Assembly: GCA_964637565.1 (NCBI GenBank)
Contig: CAZWTY010000053.1
Span: forward strand, 1-29,486
Length of the DNA stretch: 29,486 nt
Origin: DYJE01 sp964637565
GTDB lineage: Bacteria > Desulfobacterota > Desulfobacteria > Desulfobacterales > Desulfolunaceae
Direction: 5' to 3'
How positions within the stretch are numbered: the stretch's first letter is position 1; every line of letters starts with the position of its first letter. Made by a program: the position numbers and the translations under genes. The notes below the pieces were generated by a model. The model was not told the DNA's origin and ran no database searches. It was given only the letters and a program-made list of their open reading frames with translations. Of this stretch, positions 1 through 8,700 are shown one piece after another.

Positions 1-5
1 TTATT

Positions 6-53
6 AATTATTACAAAATGTTATGCGATTCGACTTTTTACAAGAACATCAAC
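6..53. repeat. Left copy of an end repeat, inverted at the right window end
   Basis: These 48 bases match the reverse complement of 29432-29479 at 44 of 48 positions, counted by eye. Mismatches fall at 27, 42, 45 and 46. The shared core includes AAAATGTTATGC and ATTCGACTTTTTAC. The repeat is AT-rich and non-coding. Confidence 0.8.
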
Positions 54-160
54 ATTGAACATTCAACATCGAATGGTGAATGGGTGTATCGCTCAGCAGG
101 GGGCGTTTTAACGTCCAACGCCCAACGCTCAACTTTCAATGGGTGCCCAGCGGGTCTTGG
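47..160. repeat. Dispersed repeat of CATCGAA/CCAACG-type units
   Basis: This is a low-complexity stretch of variations on 'aacatcgaa' and 'cgtccaacg'. It contains AACATCGAATGGTGAATG, which occurs again exactly at about 12079 in another intergenic gap. It looks like one copy of a chromosomal REP-like family. No reading frame here resembles a protein. Confidence 0.65.
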
Positions 161-238
161 ACAAAACCCGGGCATTTATAGGGTAACGGATGCAACGCTG
201 AAAAAACAATGCCGGAACCAGGTCTCCGTCCCCCAATC

Positions 239-488
239 TGTCATTCCGGGCGGTCTCCAATATGATGGTGCGTTTGAACCCGCTTCGGACCGGGCAAAAA
301 ACCACAGGCTCGAGTTCCGACGCCGACCCGGAATCCACGCCGGCATGGGCATCCGTTCCCGAAAATTCATGCGTCACATCGTTTTCGGGTATGGATTCCG
401 GGTCGGCTTATATGGCGTGCGCCTTGAATTCGCAAGATGCCCCTCAGCGCAAGACCTCCCGCAAGGACCCCGGCCGCCCGGAATGACA
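239..488. repeat. Nested inverted-repeat element of the ATTCCGG type
   Basis: The outer arms are TGTCATTCCGGGCGG at 239-253 and its exact reverse complement at 474-488. Nested inside are exact 16-base arms at 322-337 (GCCGACCCGGAATCCA) and 392-407. The ~250 bp element has no coding potential that I can recognise and no obvious target-site duplication. Arms built around TCATTCCGG and CCGGAATCC are a common style of dispersed intergenic repeat in proteobacteria. Confidence 0.7.
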
Positions 489-520
489 AGGGCGGGAACC
501 TCGACATCTTTCATGAGTCG

Positions 521-545
521 TTGGGTGTTCAACGTTCATTTTTAT
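521..545. repeat. Short copy of the GTTCAACGTTCAT repeat
   Basis: TTGGGTGTTCAACGTTCATT resembles the right part of the 12060-12215 repeat (GTTGGACGTTCATC followed by a T-run). It abuts the 3' end of the oxidoreductase gene at 551. The T-tract after it could help termination of a transcript coming from the left, but no clear stem was seen. Confidence 0.45.
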
Positions 546-550
546 TTTTT

Positions 551-2788
551 TCAGCATCCTTCGAGACGGCAGGGAACGAACCGGTGCAGGGGTGTTCCCA
601 GGGGGTCCCGGTGGGTGTGGGACGTCAGGTGGTTCACGTTGATCCCGTAAGTTTTTCCGTCATAGATCAGGCCGAAACCGTGGGGGATGAGAACCGTTCC
701 GTTCCTCACCTGGTCGCTGACTTCAAGTTCACCTTCGGCGGAACCGGCCTGGGTGGTCACCCGGACCTGGGCCCCGTCGGCGAGGCCGAGACGTTGGGCC
801 AGGTCCGGATGGACGGCGATGGTGCAGGCCCGTTTTCCCTTGTTCCATTCCGGGTTCCTCATCAGGGTGTTCATGGTCTTGTCCGTGTGGCGTCCGGCGG
901 AGAGGACCAGGGGGAATTCAGAGGGAAGGGCCAGATTCCGGGCTTCGCTGGCGGCGTCCAGGTTTTTCAGGGCGTCTGTAAGTTCGGCGATCACCAGCTC
1001 GATTTTCCCCGACGCGGTTTTCACCGAGGCCAGGTTGTCGTCCGGATCGGCTTTTCCCACCCAGAGTCCTTCGGGGTGGTCGAGGATGGCCTGAAACATC
1101 CGGTCTCCCAGGTCGAACCCTTTTTCAAATCCCAGCCTGAGGGCGTTTTTCCGGAAGTCTTTGGGAGCGGTCAGCATCAGGCCCCACAGGGCGGCCAGGG
1201 CCGCGCTGTCCCAGGCTTTGCCCAGGGTTTTGCCCAGGACAAAGGGCATCACGGAAAGGGACTCGGGATGGGCGGCTCCCCATTCCATGAGCTTGGCCCC
1301 GAAGGTCATGCGGTCCCCTGAAGCGGCGCTGACCAGGTCATCGGGAATTTCGGGAACAAGGCCCAGCTGGTCGGCCAGAAGGGTGAAGATCTGGCTGGCT
1401 TCCAGGCACTCGGGGGGAGGCGTGACAATGGGGCGTCTCATCTGGAAGTACACCTCGGGAAAGGTCCAGGGAAAGAAGGTGCCGTCCCAGGATTCGTAGA
1501 AGGTCCGGCAGGGCAGGACGTAATGGGCCAGCCGGGCCGTTTCGCTCATCACAATGTCGTGGACCACCAGGAGGTCGAGTTTTGAAAAGGCCTTTTCCAG
1601 GGCCTGGGTGTCGGGCCAGGATCTCAGCGGATTGCACACGCTGACGATGGCGGCCCTCAGACGGTCGGGATGGTCGGTGAGAATTTCGTCGGGCAGGGCG
1701 CTGGGGGGAAACGATCCGGCCGCCGCCGGGGGCATGCCGGCCACGGCCGTTTTCCAGACCTTGGGATCCCGCTCGTCGACGTGGTAGCCCAGGGGCATCA
1801 CCATGCCGGGGAAGATGTTGCCGCCCCTTCGGCCGAAAATTCCGCACACCGCGCCCAGGATGTTGAGCAGGTAGGAGTTCAGGGTGCTGTTGCGTCCCAT
1901 GTAAATCCCGAGATCCGGGTGGAAGGACCAGCGTTTCGTGGTCATCAGGCGGGTGAGTTTCACCACCTCGTCCATATCCAGAGCGCAGACGGCGAGGGCG
2001 GCTTTCACGTCAAAATTCTCGAACATGGGCCGGATCGTGTCCCAGCCTTCCACATGGTCCTTGAGATACTCATTGTTTTCCCGCCCTTCGTTGACGATGA
2101 GAGCGATCATGGCTTTCACCAGGAGGGCGTCGCAGCCCGGCCGGACGGGCAGGTGGATGTCGGCGATGGCGGCTGTCTCGCTTTTTCTCGGATCGACACA
2201 GACCAAAAGACGGTTCGGGTCTGTGGCGATGGCGGTCAGGATTTTCCTGGCCTGGGGCATCTGGTGGCTTTCCATGCCGTTCCAGCCCCAGGCGACGAGC
2301 ATCTCTGTTTCATGCTCGTCCGGGCCGTTGAGCAAATACTGCTTGCCGAACATCCGGCCCTGGACCCACCAGCTTCCGGAAAATTCCTGGCCGGCGGAGG
2401 TGTAAAGGTTCTGGGACCCCAGTTTTCTGAGCAGCGTCACGCCGAAGGAGGCTTCGAAGTGTCCGCCCTGGGCGCTGGCTCCCATGTAAGCCAGGGAACG
2501 GGGGCCGTGGGTGCCCACGACGGTTTTCAGTTTTTCGGCGATTTCGAAGATGGCCTGGTCCCAGGTCACGGGCACGAAGGTTCCGTTCACGTTTTTCAGG
2601 GGCCGGGTGAGGCGGTCCGCCGGGTACTGGTGGTAGATTACGTTCAGCCCTTTGCGGCAGGCGTATCCCTGGCTCCGGGGGTTGTCCTTGTCCGGACGGA
2701 CACGGACCATCCTGTCGTCTTCCACCAGAATCTCCAGGCCGCAGTTCTGTGCGCAAAGCACGCATCCCGTCTTATGCCATTCACCCAT
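551..2788 (-). CDS. Molybdopterin-dependent oxidoreductase (formate dehydrogenase/nitrate reductase superfamily), catalytic subunit
   Basis: This is a 745-residue catalytic subunit of the DMSO-reductase superfamily. Such enzymes hold bis-MGD molybdenum or tungsten and transfer electrons through an N-terminal [4Fe-4S] cluster. Cys9, Cys12, Cys16 and Cys44 form the cluster motif, followed by the usual CRKG with Lys46. The Molybdopterin domain fills about 50-480. A C-terminal molydop-binding domain lies at about 626-740 (from LVLSAGRHTDKTMN to the HRDPLGTP region). No twin-arginine or other signal is present, so a cytoplasmic location is inferred. Around residues 125-145, where formate dehydrogenases and Nap carry Cys or Sec as metal ligand, the sequence is SAGQEFSGSWW with no Cys, so the ligand and substrate are unclear. 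AAGGAGG upstream supports the start. No electron-transfer partner gene lies beside it in the window. The family is certain; the substrate is unknown. Confidence 0.9.
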   Translation of the reverse strand: MGEWHKTGCVLCAQNCGLEILVEDDRMVRVRPDKDNPRSQGYACRKGLNVIYHQYPADRLTRPLKNVNGTFVPVTWDQAIFEIAEKLKTVVGTHGPRSLAYMGASAQGGHFEASFGVTLLRKLGSQNLYTSAGQEFSGSWWVQGRMFGKQYLLNGPDEHETEMLVAWGWNGMESHQMPQARKILTAIATDPNRLLVCVDPRKSETAAIADIHLPVRPGCDALLVKAMIALIVNEGRENNEYLKDHVEGWDTIRPMFENFDVKAALAVCALDMDEVVKLTRLMTTKRWSFHPDLGIYMGRNSTLNSYLLNILGAVCGIFGRRGGNIFPGMVMPLGYHVDERDPKVWKTAVAGMPPAAAGSFPPSALPDEILTDHPDRLRAAIVSVCNPLRSWPDTQALEKAFSKLDLLVVHDIVMSETARLAHYVLPCRTFYESWDGTFFPWTFPEVYFQMRRPIVTPPPECLEASQIFTLLADQLGLVPEIPDDLVSAASGDRMTFGAKLMEWGAAHPESLSVMPFVLGKTLGKAWDSAALAALWGLMLTAPKDFRKNALRLGFEKGFDLGDRMFQAILDHPEGLWVGKADPDDNLASVKTASGKIELVIAELTDALKNLDAASEARNLALPSEFPLVLSAGRHTDKTMNTLMRNPEWNKGKRACTIAVHPDLAQRLGLADGAQVRVTTQAGSAEGELEVSDQVRNGTVLIPHGFGLIYDGKTYGINVNHLTSHTHRDPLGTPLHRFVPCRLEGC

Positions 2789-2949
2789 GCTCGCCTCCTT
2801 GTGTTGTCGGATGATCTTTTACTTATCGCTGTTCCAGGGCCGCCATGCCCAAAATGCCATACTGCCCCAATCCCGCTGGCCGTGCAAGGGGCAGAACTGA
2901 CATAAACCGATTCAAAAAAGACAAAATGATGGTTTGAAGTTTATCCGCC

Positions 2950-5391
2950 TCAGCGCGGTTTTTCCAGCTCCCGTTTGACGGCGGCCCCCAGGGTTTCGAT
3001 CATGTAGGGTTTTTTCACGTAGTCTCCGGCTCCCAGGGCTATGGCCTGCGCCACCCGGTCCGTGGAGGAGAACCCGCTGACGATGATGGCCCGCTGGCCC
3101 GGACGGATTTTCAGGATTTCCCGGTAGGTGTCCAGGCCGTCCATGCCCGGGTCCATGATCATGTCCAGGATCACCAGGTCGAAAGAGGCCGCCGGCAGCA
3201 TGGTCAGGGCCTCTTCGCCGCTGGCGGCGGTGCTGACCTTGTAGTTCAGGCGGGCCAGCATCCGTTCGGCCAGCTCCCTCTGCTCTTTCACGTCGTCCAC
3301 CACCAGGATCGCCTGCCCTTTGCCGGTCAGGTCGGGAAGTCCGGATTCATCGCCGGGTTTCTGGATCTCGTCCCGGGTCACCGGAAGGTAGAGGGTGAAC
3401 GTCGACCCCTGGCCCGGTTCGCTCTGAACGTCGATGTAGCCGTTGTGGTCTTTCACCGTTCCCCAGACCACGGCCAGGCCCAGGCCCGTTCCGCTCCGGC
3501 CCATGACTTTCTTGGTGTAGAAGGGCTCGAAGATGTGCCGGACGTCCTCGGCGGTAATCCCCTGGCCCGTGTCGGACACGGTCAGGACCACGTAGTCTCC
3601 TTCACGCACGCTGTCATAGCCCTGGACCGGTTTTTCCAGATGGCTGTTGGCCGTGGACACGGTCACGAGTCCTCCATGGGGCATGGCCTCCACGGCGTTG
3701 GTGAGGAGGTTGAGCAGGGTCTTGAACAGATGGGGGGCCGAGCCCCGGATGTTGAGCAGAGCCGGCGCCAGTTCGGTCCGGAGCCGGATGTTGGGGCTCC
3801 TGGAACACAGGGCCGCGCACTCCGGTGTTTTGACGAAGTCGGCGATCACGGCGTTCAGGTTGATCACGTCATCGGCCTGGACGCCTCTCCGGGCCATGGT
3901 CAGGAGGTCCTGGACAATGGCCGCAGCCCGCATGCCGCCGTTCATGATATGGACCACGTGGTCGCGCAAAGGATTGTTCTCGGGAATGTCGTCGAGAAGG
4001 AGTTCCGAATAGCCCACCAGAATCCCCAGGACATTGTTGAGGTCGTGGGCCACACCACCGGCCAGGGTGCCCAGAGCCTCCATTTTTTCCGCACGCTGGA
4101 GGCGTTCGGTAAGTTGTTTCCGCTCCTCCTCCCCCCGGACCCGTTCGGTGATGTCCCGGGCGATGGCCTGGAATCCTCTCATCTCGTTTCCGTTCTCAAG
4201 AAGCTGGGCGTTCTGGCCCAGCCAGATGACCTCCGAGTCCTTTTTTACCACGGGGAACTCGTGGTAGGTAATAGCGGTCTTCGTCCTGAACTGATCCTTG
4301 TAGAACTCCTTCACCTGGTCCAGGTGGTCGGGGTGAATGAACTCGTAGAACCTCCGGCCGGTCATCTCCGCCTGGCTGTAACCCAGGATTCGTTCCACCA
4401 CCGGATTGATGTAGAGGATGTCTCCCTGGACGCTGGTGACGCTCAGGATGTCGCTGGCGTTCTGGACCAGATGGCGGTAGCGCCTTTCACTGATCAACAG
4501 TTCCCGTGTCTTTTTCTTGACCTGGATCCTCAGGAACCATGAAAAGCAGGAGATGACGGCCAACAGGGCGAGAATCACCGCGAACACCGCCATGAATTCC
4601 CGGGAGATGGCCCAGTTTTTCTGTTCGTACACACCGAACCATTTTTTGTAGATCTCATCGTACTGCCCGGTGAGTTTCAGGGCGGTCAGGCCTTCGTTCA
4701 GTTTCTGGACAAGATCCTCCCGGTCTTTGCGTACGGCGAAACAGTAGGGCCGTGGAGAAAGAGGGGTGTCCACCACACGGATCCCTTCAAGTCCCTGGCG
4801 TTCGATGAAGTAAAGTCCCTGGATTCTGGATGACAGGAGCACCCCGTCATGGTTGCCCCCGGCAAGGAGGGTCAGCGCCTTGACCGGATCGGCCACGGTG
4901 ACGATGCGGAGGGTGAAATTTTTTTCCACCAGGTAGTCGTGCATGATGTCGCCTTTCTGAACGGCGATCTCCCTGGAACGGGCCTGGTCGAAGGTCTCGA
5001 TATCCGAATCGTTCCGGACAAACAGGGCCGGGGACACCATGTTGTGTGGCAGTGAAAAACCGAAGGTTCTGGCCCGGTCCGGGGACTGGTACATGCCCGC
5101 GATCACGTCGATTTCCCCTTTTTCCAGATCGGTCCGGACTTCGTTCCAGACCCCCAGCCGGATCTTGGCCTGAAGACCCGCGGCTTCGCACACGGCCCGG
5201 ATCAGCTCCACGTTGAACCCGGTGGGGTTGCCGTTTCTGTCGTTGAATTCGTAAGGGGGGTAATCGTGGTCGCTGCCCACGCGGATCGTGGCCGCCGCAT
5301 CCGCAGCGTCAGCGGCCAGGGCCACGGACGGAAGACCGGGGAAGAAAAGAAACATGAAAAAAAACAGAAAAGCGGCCTCTGACCGTTTCAT
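2950..5391 (-). CDS. Hybrid histidine kinase: periplasmic solute-binding sensor, PAS, HisKA/HATPase, receiver
   Basis: This 813-residue inner-membrane sensor (numbering from the ATG at 5391) has a signal peptide at about 1-28. An SBP_bac_3-type periplasmic binding domain follows at about 35-255 (VGSDHDYPPYEF; the GEIDVIAGMYQSPDR region). One membrane helix lies at about 264-289 and a PAS domain at about 302-420. The HisKA domain has phosphoacceptor His449 in LAGGVAHDLNN. The HATPase has its N-box near Asn565 and DTGQG and GTGLGLA motifs. The receiver domain has Asp699/Asp700, phosphoacceptor Asp743 and Lys794. The sensor half resembles amino-acid-binding proteins and BvgS-type VFT domains, so an amino acid or similar small ligand is plausible. 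A GTG at 5397 lies two codons upstream; the ATG is preferred because AAGG sits about 8 bases before it. No separate response regulator is adjacent. The output target is unknown. Confidence 0.93.
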   Translation of the reverse strand: MKRSEAAFLFFFMFLFFPGLPSVALAADAADAAATIRVGSDHDYPPYEFNDRNGNPTGFNVELIRAVCEAAGLQAKIRLGVWNEVRTDLEKGEIDVIAGMYQSPDRARTFGFSLPHNMVSPALFVRNDSDIETFDQARSREIAVQKGDIMHDYLVEKNFTLRIVTVADPVKALTLLAGGNHDGVLLSSRIQGLYFIERQGLEGIRVVDTPLSPRPYCFAVRKDREDLVQKLNEGLTALKLTGQYDEIYKKWFGVYEQKNWAISREFMAVFAVILALLAVISCFSWFLRIQVKKKTRELLISERRYRHLVQNASDILSVTSVQGDILYINPVVERILGYSQAEMTGRRFYEFIHPDHLDQVKEFYKDQFRTKTAITYHEFPVVKKDSEVIWLGQNAQLLENGNEMRGFQAIARDITERVRGEEERKQLTERLQRAEKMEALGTLAGGVAHDLNNVLGILVGYSELLLDDIPENNPLRDHVVHIMNGGMRAAAIVQDLLTMARRGVQADDVINLNAVIADFVKTPECAALCSRSPNIRLRTELAPALLNIRGSAPHLFKTLLNLLTNAVEAMPHGGLVTVSTANSHLEKPVQGYDSVREGDYVVLTVSDTGQGITAEDVRHIFEPFYTKKVMGRSGTGLGLAVVWGTVKDHNGYIDVQSEPGQGSTFTLYLPVTRDEIQKPGDESGLPDLTGKGQAILVVDDVKEQRELAERMLARLNYKVSTAASGEEALTMLPAASFDLVILDMIMDPGMDGLDTYREILKIRPGQRAIIVSGFSSTDRVAQAIALGAGDYVKKPYMIETLGAAVKRELEKPR

Positions 5392-5569
5392 TGTCACGAC
5401 CTTTTTTGGAAAATTGACGTGCGGCGGGCTTCATGACAGCCCCTTCAGAAGGCGTTTGCCCGTTTCGTTCAGCCCGCATCATTGGATTGGCAGTGCAAAG
5501 TGTCTCATACCGATTTCAAACTGTCAATGTCCCACATAAAGCTAAATCGCTCCAAGCCGCTTCCGGGGC

Positions 5570-5660
5570 AACCACAATCGGTATCGCTATCGGTATCGGG
5601 TTCGAAACGTTCAGGCAACCGTGCCCGACAGCGAACCCGATACCGATACCGATGGTTGTG
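5570..5660. repeat. TATCGG-hexamer palindrome, copy 1
   Basis: The arms are TATCGGTATCGGGTTCG at 5588-5604 and its exact reverse complement at 5632-5648. Imperfect extensions run out to about 5570 and 5660. The arms consist of repeated (T/C)ATCGG hexamers. The loop contains CGAAACGTTC, also present in copy 2 at 14724-14805. It lies in the 361-base gap between two divergent genes. The rest of that gap (5392-5569 and 5661-5752) shows no gene. Confidence 0.8.
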
Positions 5661-5752
5661 ATCCATACGACGGCCCTGCTTTTATATTGACTTGAACCCG
5701 GTCATGGTTTTAAAACGTGGGGCAAACGGAAACGAAAAACCCTAAGGAAACC

Positions 5753-8700
5753 ATGACGTTTATCGCGGATCTTCACATCCATTCCAAATATTCCCGGGCC
5801 ACGGCGAAAAACCTGGACCTGGAGAACCTGTTCGTGGAGGCGCGAAAAAAAGGCATCACCGTGCTGGCCACCGGGGACTGCACCCATCCCCAGTGGTTTG
5901 CCGAACTTAAAGACAAACTCGTGCCGGCGGAAGACGGGCTTTTCCGCCTGAGGCCCGACATCGAATCGTGCCTTGATGCTCATCTCACACCCTCGTGCCG
6001 GGGCGAGGTCCGCTTCATCCTGTCTTCCGAGATCAGCTCGATTTACAAGAAAGACGGTCGCACACGGAAAAACCACAACCTGGTGTATTTCGCCGATTTC
6101 GACTCGGGGGAGCGGTTCAACCTGAAACTTGCCGCCATCGGCAACATCGCCTCGGACGGCCGGCCCATCCTGGGGCTCGATGCCCGGAACCTCCTCGAGA
6201 TCCTTCTTGAAACAGACCACCGGGCCTTCATGGTTCCGGCCCACATCTGGACGCCCTGGTTTTCCATGCTGGGGTCGAAATCCGGGTTCGACAGCCTTGA
6301 CGAGTGCTTCGGCGACTTGAGTTCCGAAATCTTCGCCGTGGAAACAGGCCTGTCCTCGGACCCGCCCATGAACCACCGGGTGAGTTTTCTCGACCGTCTC
6401 ACCCTGGTGTCCAATTCCGACGCCCATTCCCCGGCCAAACTGGGTCGGGAGGCCAATATTTTCAACACGGACCTTTCTTATTCCGCCATGAAGAAGGCTT
6501 TGAAAAACAAAGGGTCTGGAGGGTTTTGCGGCACCCTGGAGTTTTTTCCCGAGGAGGGCAAGTACCACCACGACGGACACCGCAAATGCCAGGTGAACCT
6601 CAGTCCCGCCCAGTCGGTGAGGGCCAAGGGGCTCTGCCCCCAGTGCGGCGGTCCCCTGACTTTGGGGGTGAACTACCGGATTCTCCAGCTGGCGGACAGG
6701 AAAGAGGGGGAAACACCGGCGCACCATCATCCGTTCCAAAGCATCATTCCCTTTGACGAGGTGCTGGCTGAAATCTCGGGGGCAGGCCCCACGAGCAAAC
6801 GGGTGAAGGAACTCCGGGAAACGGCCCTGGCCAAACTGGGGCCTGAACTGTTCATCCTCACCGACATGCCCGTCGCCGATATCGATGCCGCGAAAATCCC
6901 CCTGCTCGCCGAGGCGGTCCAGCGGATCAGGAACCACAGCCTTCATATCCAGCCCGGTTACGACGGGGAATTCGGAACCATCCGGATTTTCACCGAGGAT
7001 GAAAAAGAGGAACTCCTGGGTCAGAACATGATGTTTTCCTTTCTCGACCCGGATCTGGGAAAAGAAGGCTATATCAAGGCGGGAACCGTCAAGGGACGGG
7101 GGCTCGTTCCCCGGTCTGAAAAAAAGGAAACCCCTGAAAAATCAGCGAAGACGGGCACCCTGAACCCCCTTCAGGCCCAGGCCGTGACCCATGCCGACGG
7201 CCCCCTTCTCATCGTGGCCGGTCCGGGTACCGGGAAAACCCATACCCTCACACGGCGCATCGCCCATCTTGTTCTGGAAAAAAAGGTGAAACCGGAGAAG
7301 ATCCTGGCCCTCACCTTTACCGCAAAGGCCGCAGGGGAAATGAAACAACGGCTGAAAAAGCACCTGGCCCGGGAAAAAACCCTGCCCATGACCGCCACGA
7401 TCCATTCGTTCTGCCAGACTCTTTTGCGGGACATGGTCGACGAGCCGTCCCAGGCCACCCTGGCCGACGACCATGTGAAAGCCGACCTGATCCGCAAAGC
7501 CCTTGAACGAAACGGTGAAAAAGCGACCCGGGCCATGGCCGGCAAAATGGGGGCGCTGATCGAAAGGGCCAAGCAGAACATTCTCGGCCCCTCGGACGAC
7601 CTTTCCGCTCTCTGTTTGAAATCGGGCGTCAGTGCCCAACGCCTGGCGGCGGTCTACAGCGCTTACCAGGAAGGGCTCGCATCGGAAAACCTCATGGATT
7701 TCGATGACCTGATTTTCAATGCCGTACGGCGCCTCGAATCGGACAGGGGGCTTTGCATGGACGTCCGGTCCCGTTTCCCTTATGTTTTTGTGGACGAGTA
7801 CCAGGACCTGAACCAGGGCCAGTACCGGCTGGTCCGGGCTTTGGCTGGAGACAGGTCGGATATCTGCGTCATCGGAGACCCGGACCAGGCCATCTACGGT
7901 TTCAGGGGGGCGGACAGCGCCTATTTCAACCGTTTCACCGACGATTATTCCACAGCCACCGTAATCCGTCTCACGCGGAACTACCGGTCGGCCGAAAACA
8001 TCCTGGAAGCCTCGGGCCAGATGATCGAAAAAGGGGCGTCCGGCAGCGGATTTACCCGTTCTAAACTCTGGTCCGGCATCGAGGAACGGGCCAGTATCAC
8101 GGTGCTTGAAAACCCCTCGGAAACATCCGAAGCCGTGGCCATCGGCAAGCGTATCGAGCAGATGATGGGAGGGACGGGATTCCATTCCCTGGACTTCCAC
8201 ACCCGGACCATGCTGGGCGACGAAAACCTGGGTTTCGGCGATTTCGCCATTCTCACCCGCACATCGTCCCAGGGACGCCTGATCTCTGAGGTGCTGGACA
8301 AGGCCGGCATTCCCTGCCGCCATGTGAACCGGGACCACTTTCTTTCCGTACCCCAGGTCGCGGCGGCGCTGGCCCTGCTGAAAACCGTCTGCGGCCAGCC
8401 TTGGTCATCCAGGGACCAGCGGGTGATCGACCGGTATCTTAAAGACAGCGCTCTGTCTGTGTCCCTTCTCGGCCCGCAGTTGATCCAATTGAAAGGCCGG
8501 CCTGTGACCGAACAGCTGGAGAAGGCCGTGGGGCTTGTCCCCGCCCTTGAAAAGGCCTTCGACAGCCGGAAAACACGAGACAGTTTCCGGCAGCTCACGG
8601 CCATGGCCGGGCCCTTTGGTGCCGACACGGCGGATTACCTGAAAACCCTGTACCTGGGCAGCGACCAGGACCTTTACGATTTTTCCGCCGAAGCCGTGAC

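Noticed and set aside
18..650. 210-codon frame at the left end
   Set aside because: It runs through three different repeat elements and into the 3' end of the oxidoreductase; the peptide has no protein-like features.
1670..2905. 411-codon open frame opposite the molybdopterin oxidoreductase
   Set aside because: The composition (Gly/His/Val/Asp-rich) is typical of antisense frames in GC-rich genes and it shows no recognisable motif; the minus-strand gene is certain.
5480..5505. Possible sigma-54 promoter (GG...GC) before the repair gene
   Set aside because: The GG-to-GC spacing is nine bases instead of ten and the flanking consensus is poor.
5577..5650. Repeated hexamers suggesting a CRISPR or iteron array
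   Set aside because: There are no spacers of regular length; the units are contiguous hexamers arranged as a palindrome, with no cas or rep gene nearby.
5702..6946. 414-codon frame opposite the EndoQ-UvrD gene, plus similar long antisense frames at 7142-8338, 12286-13710 and 14958-16037
   Set aside because: All mirror real genes and show antisense-type composition only.
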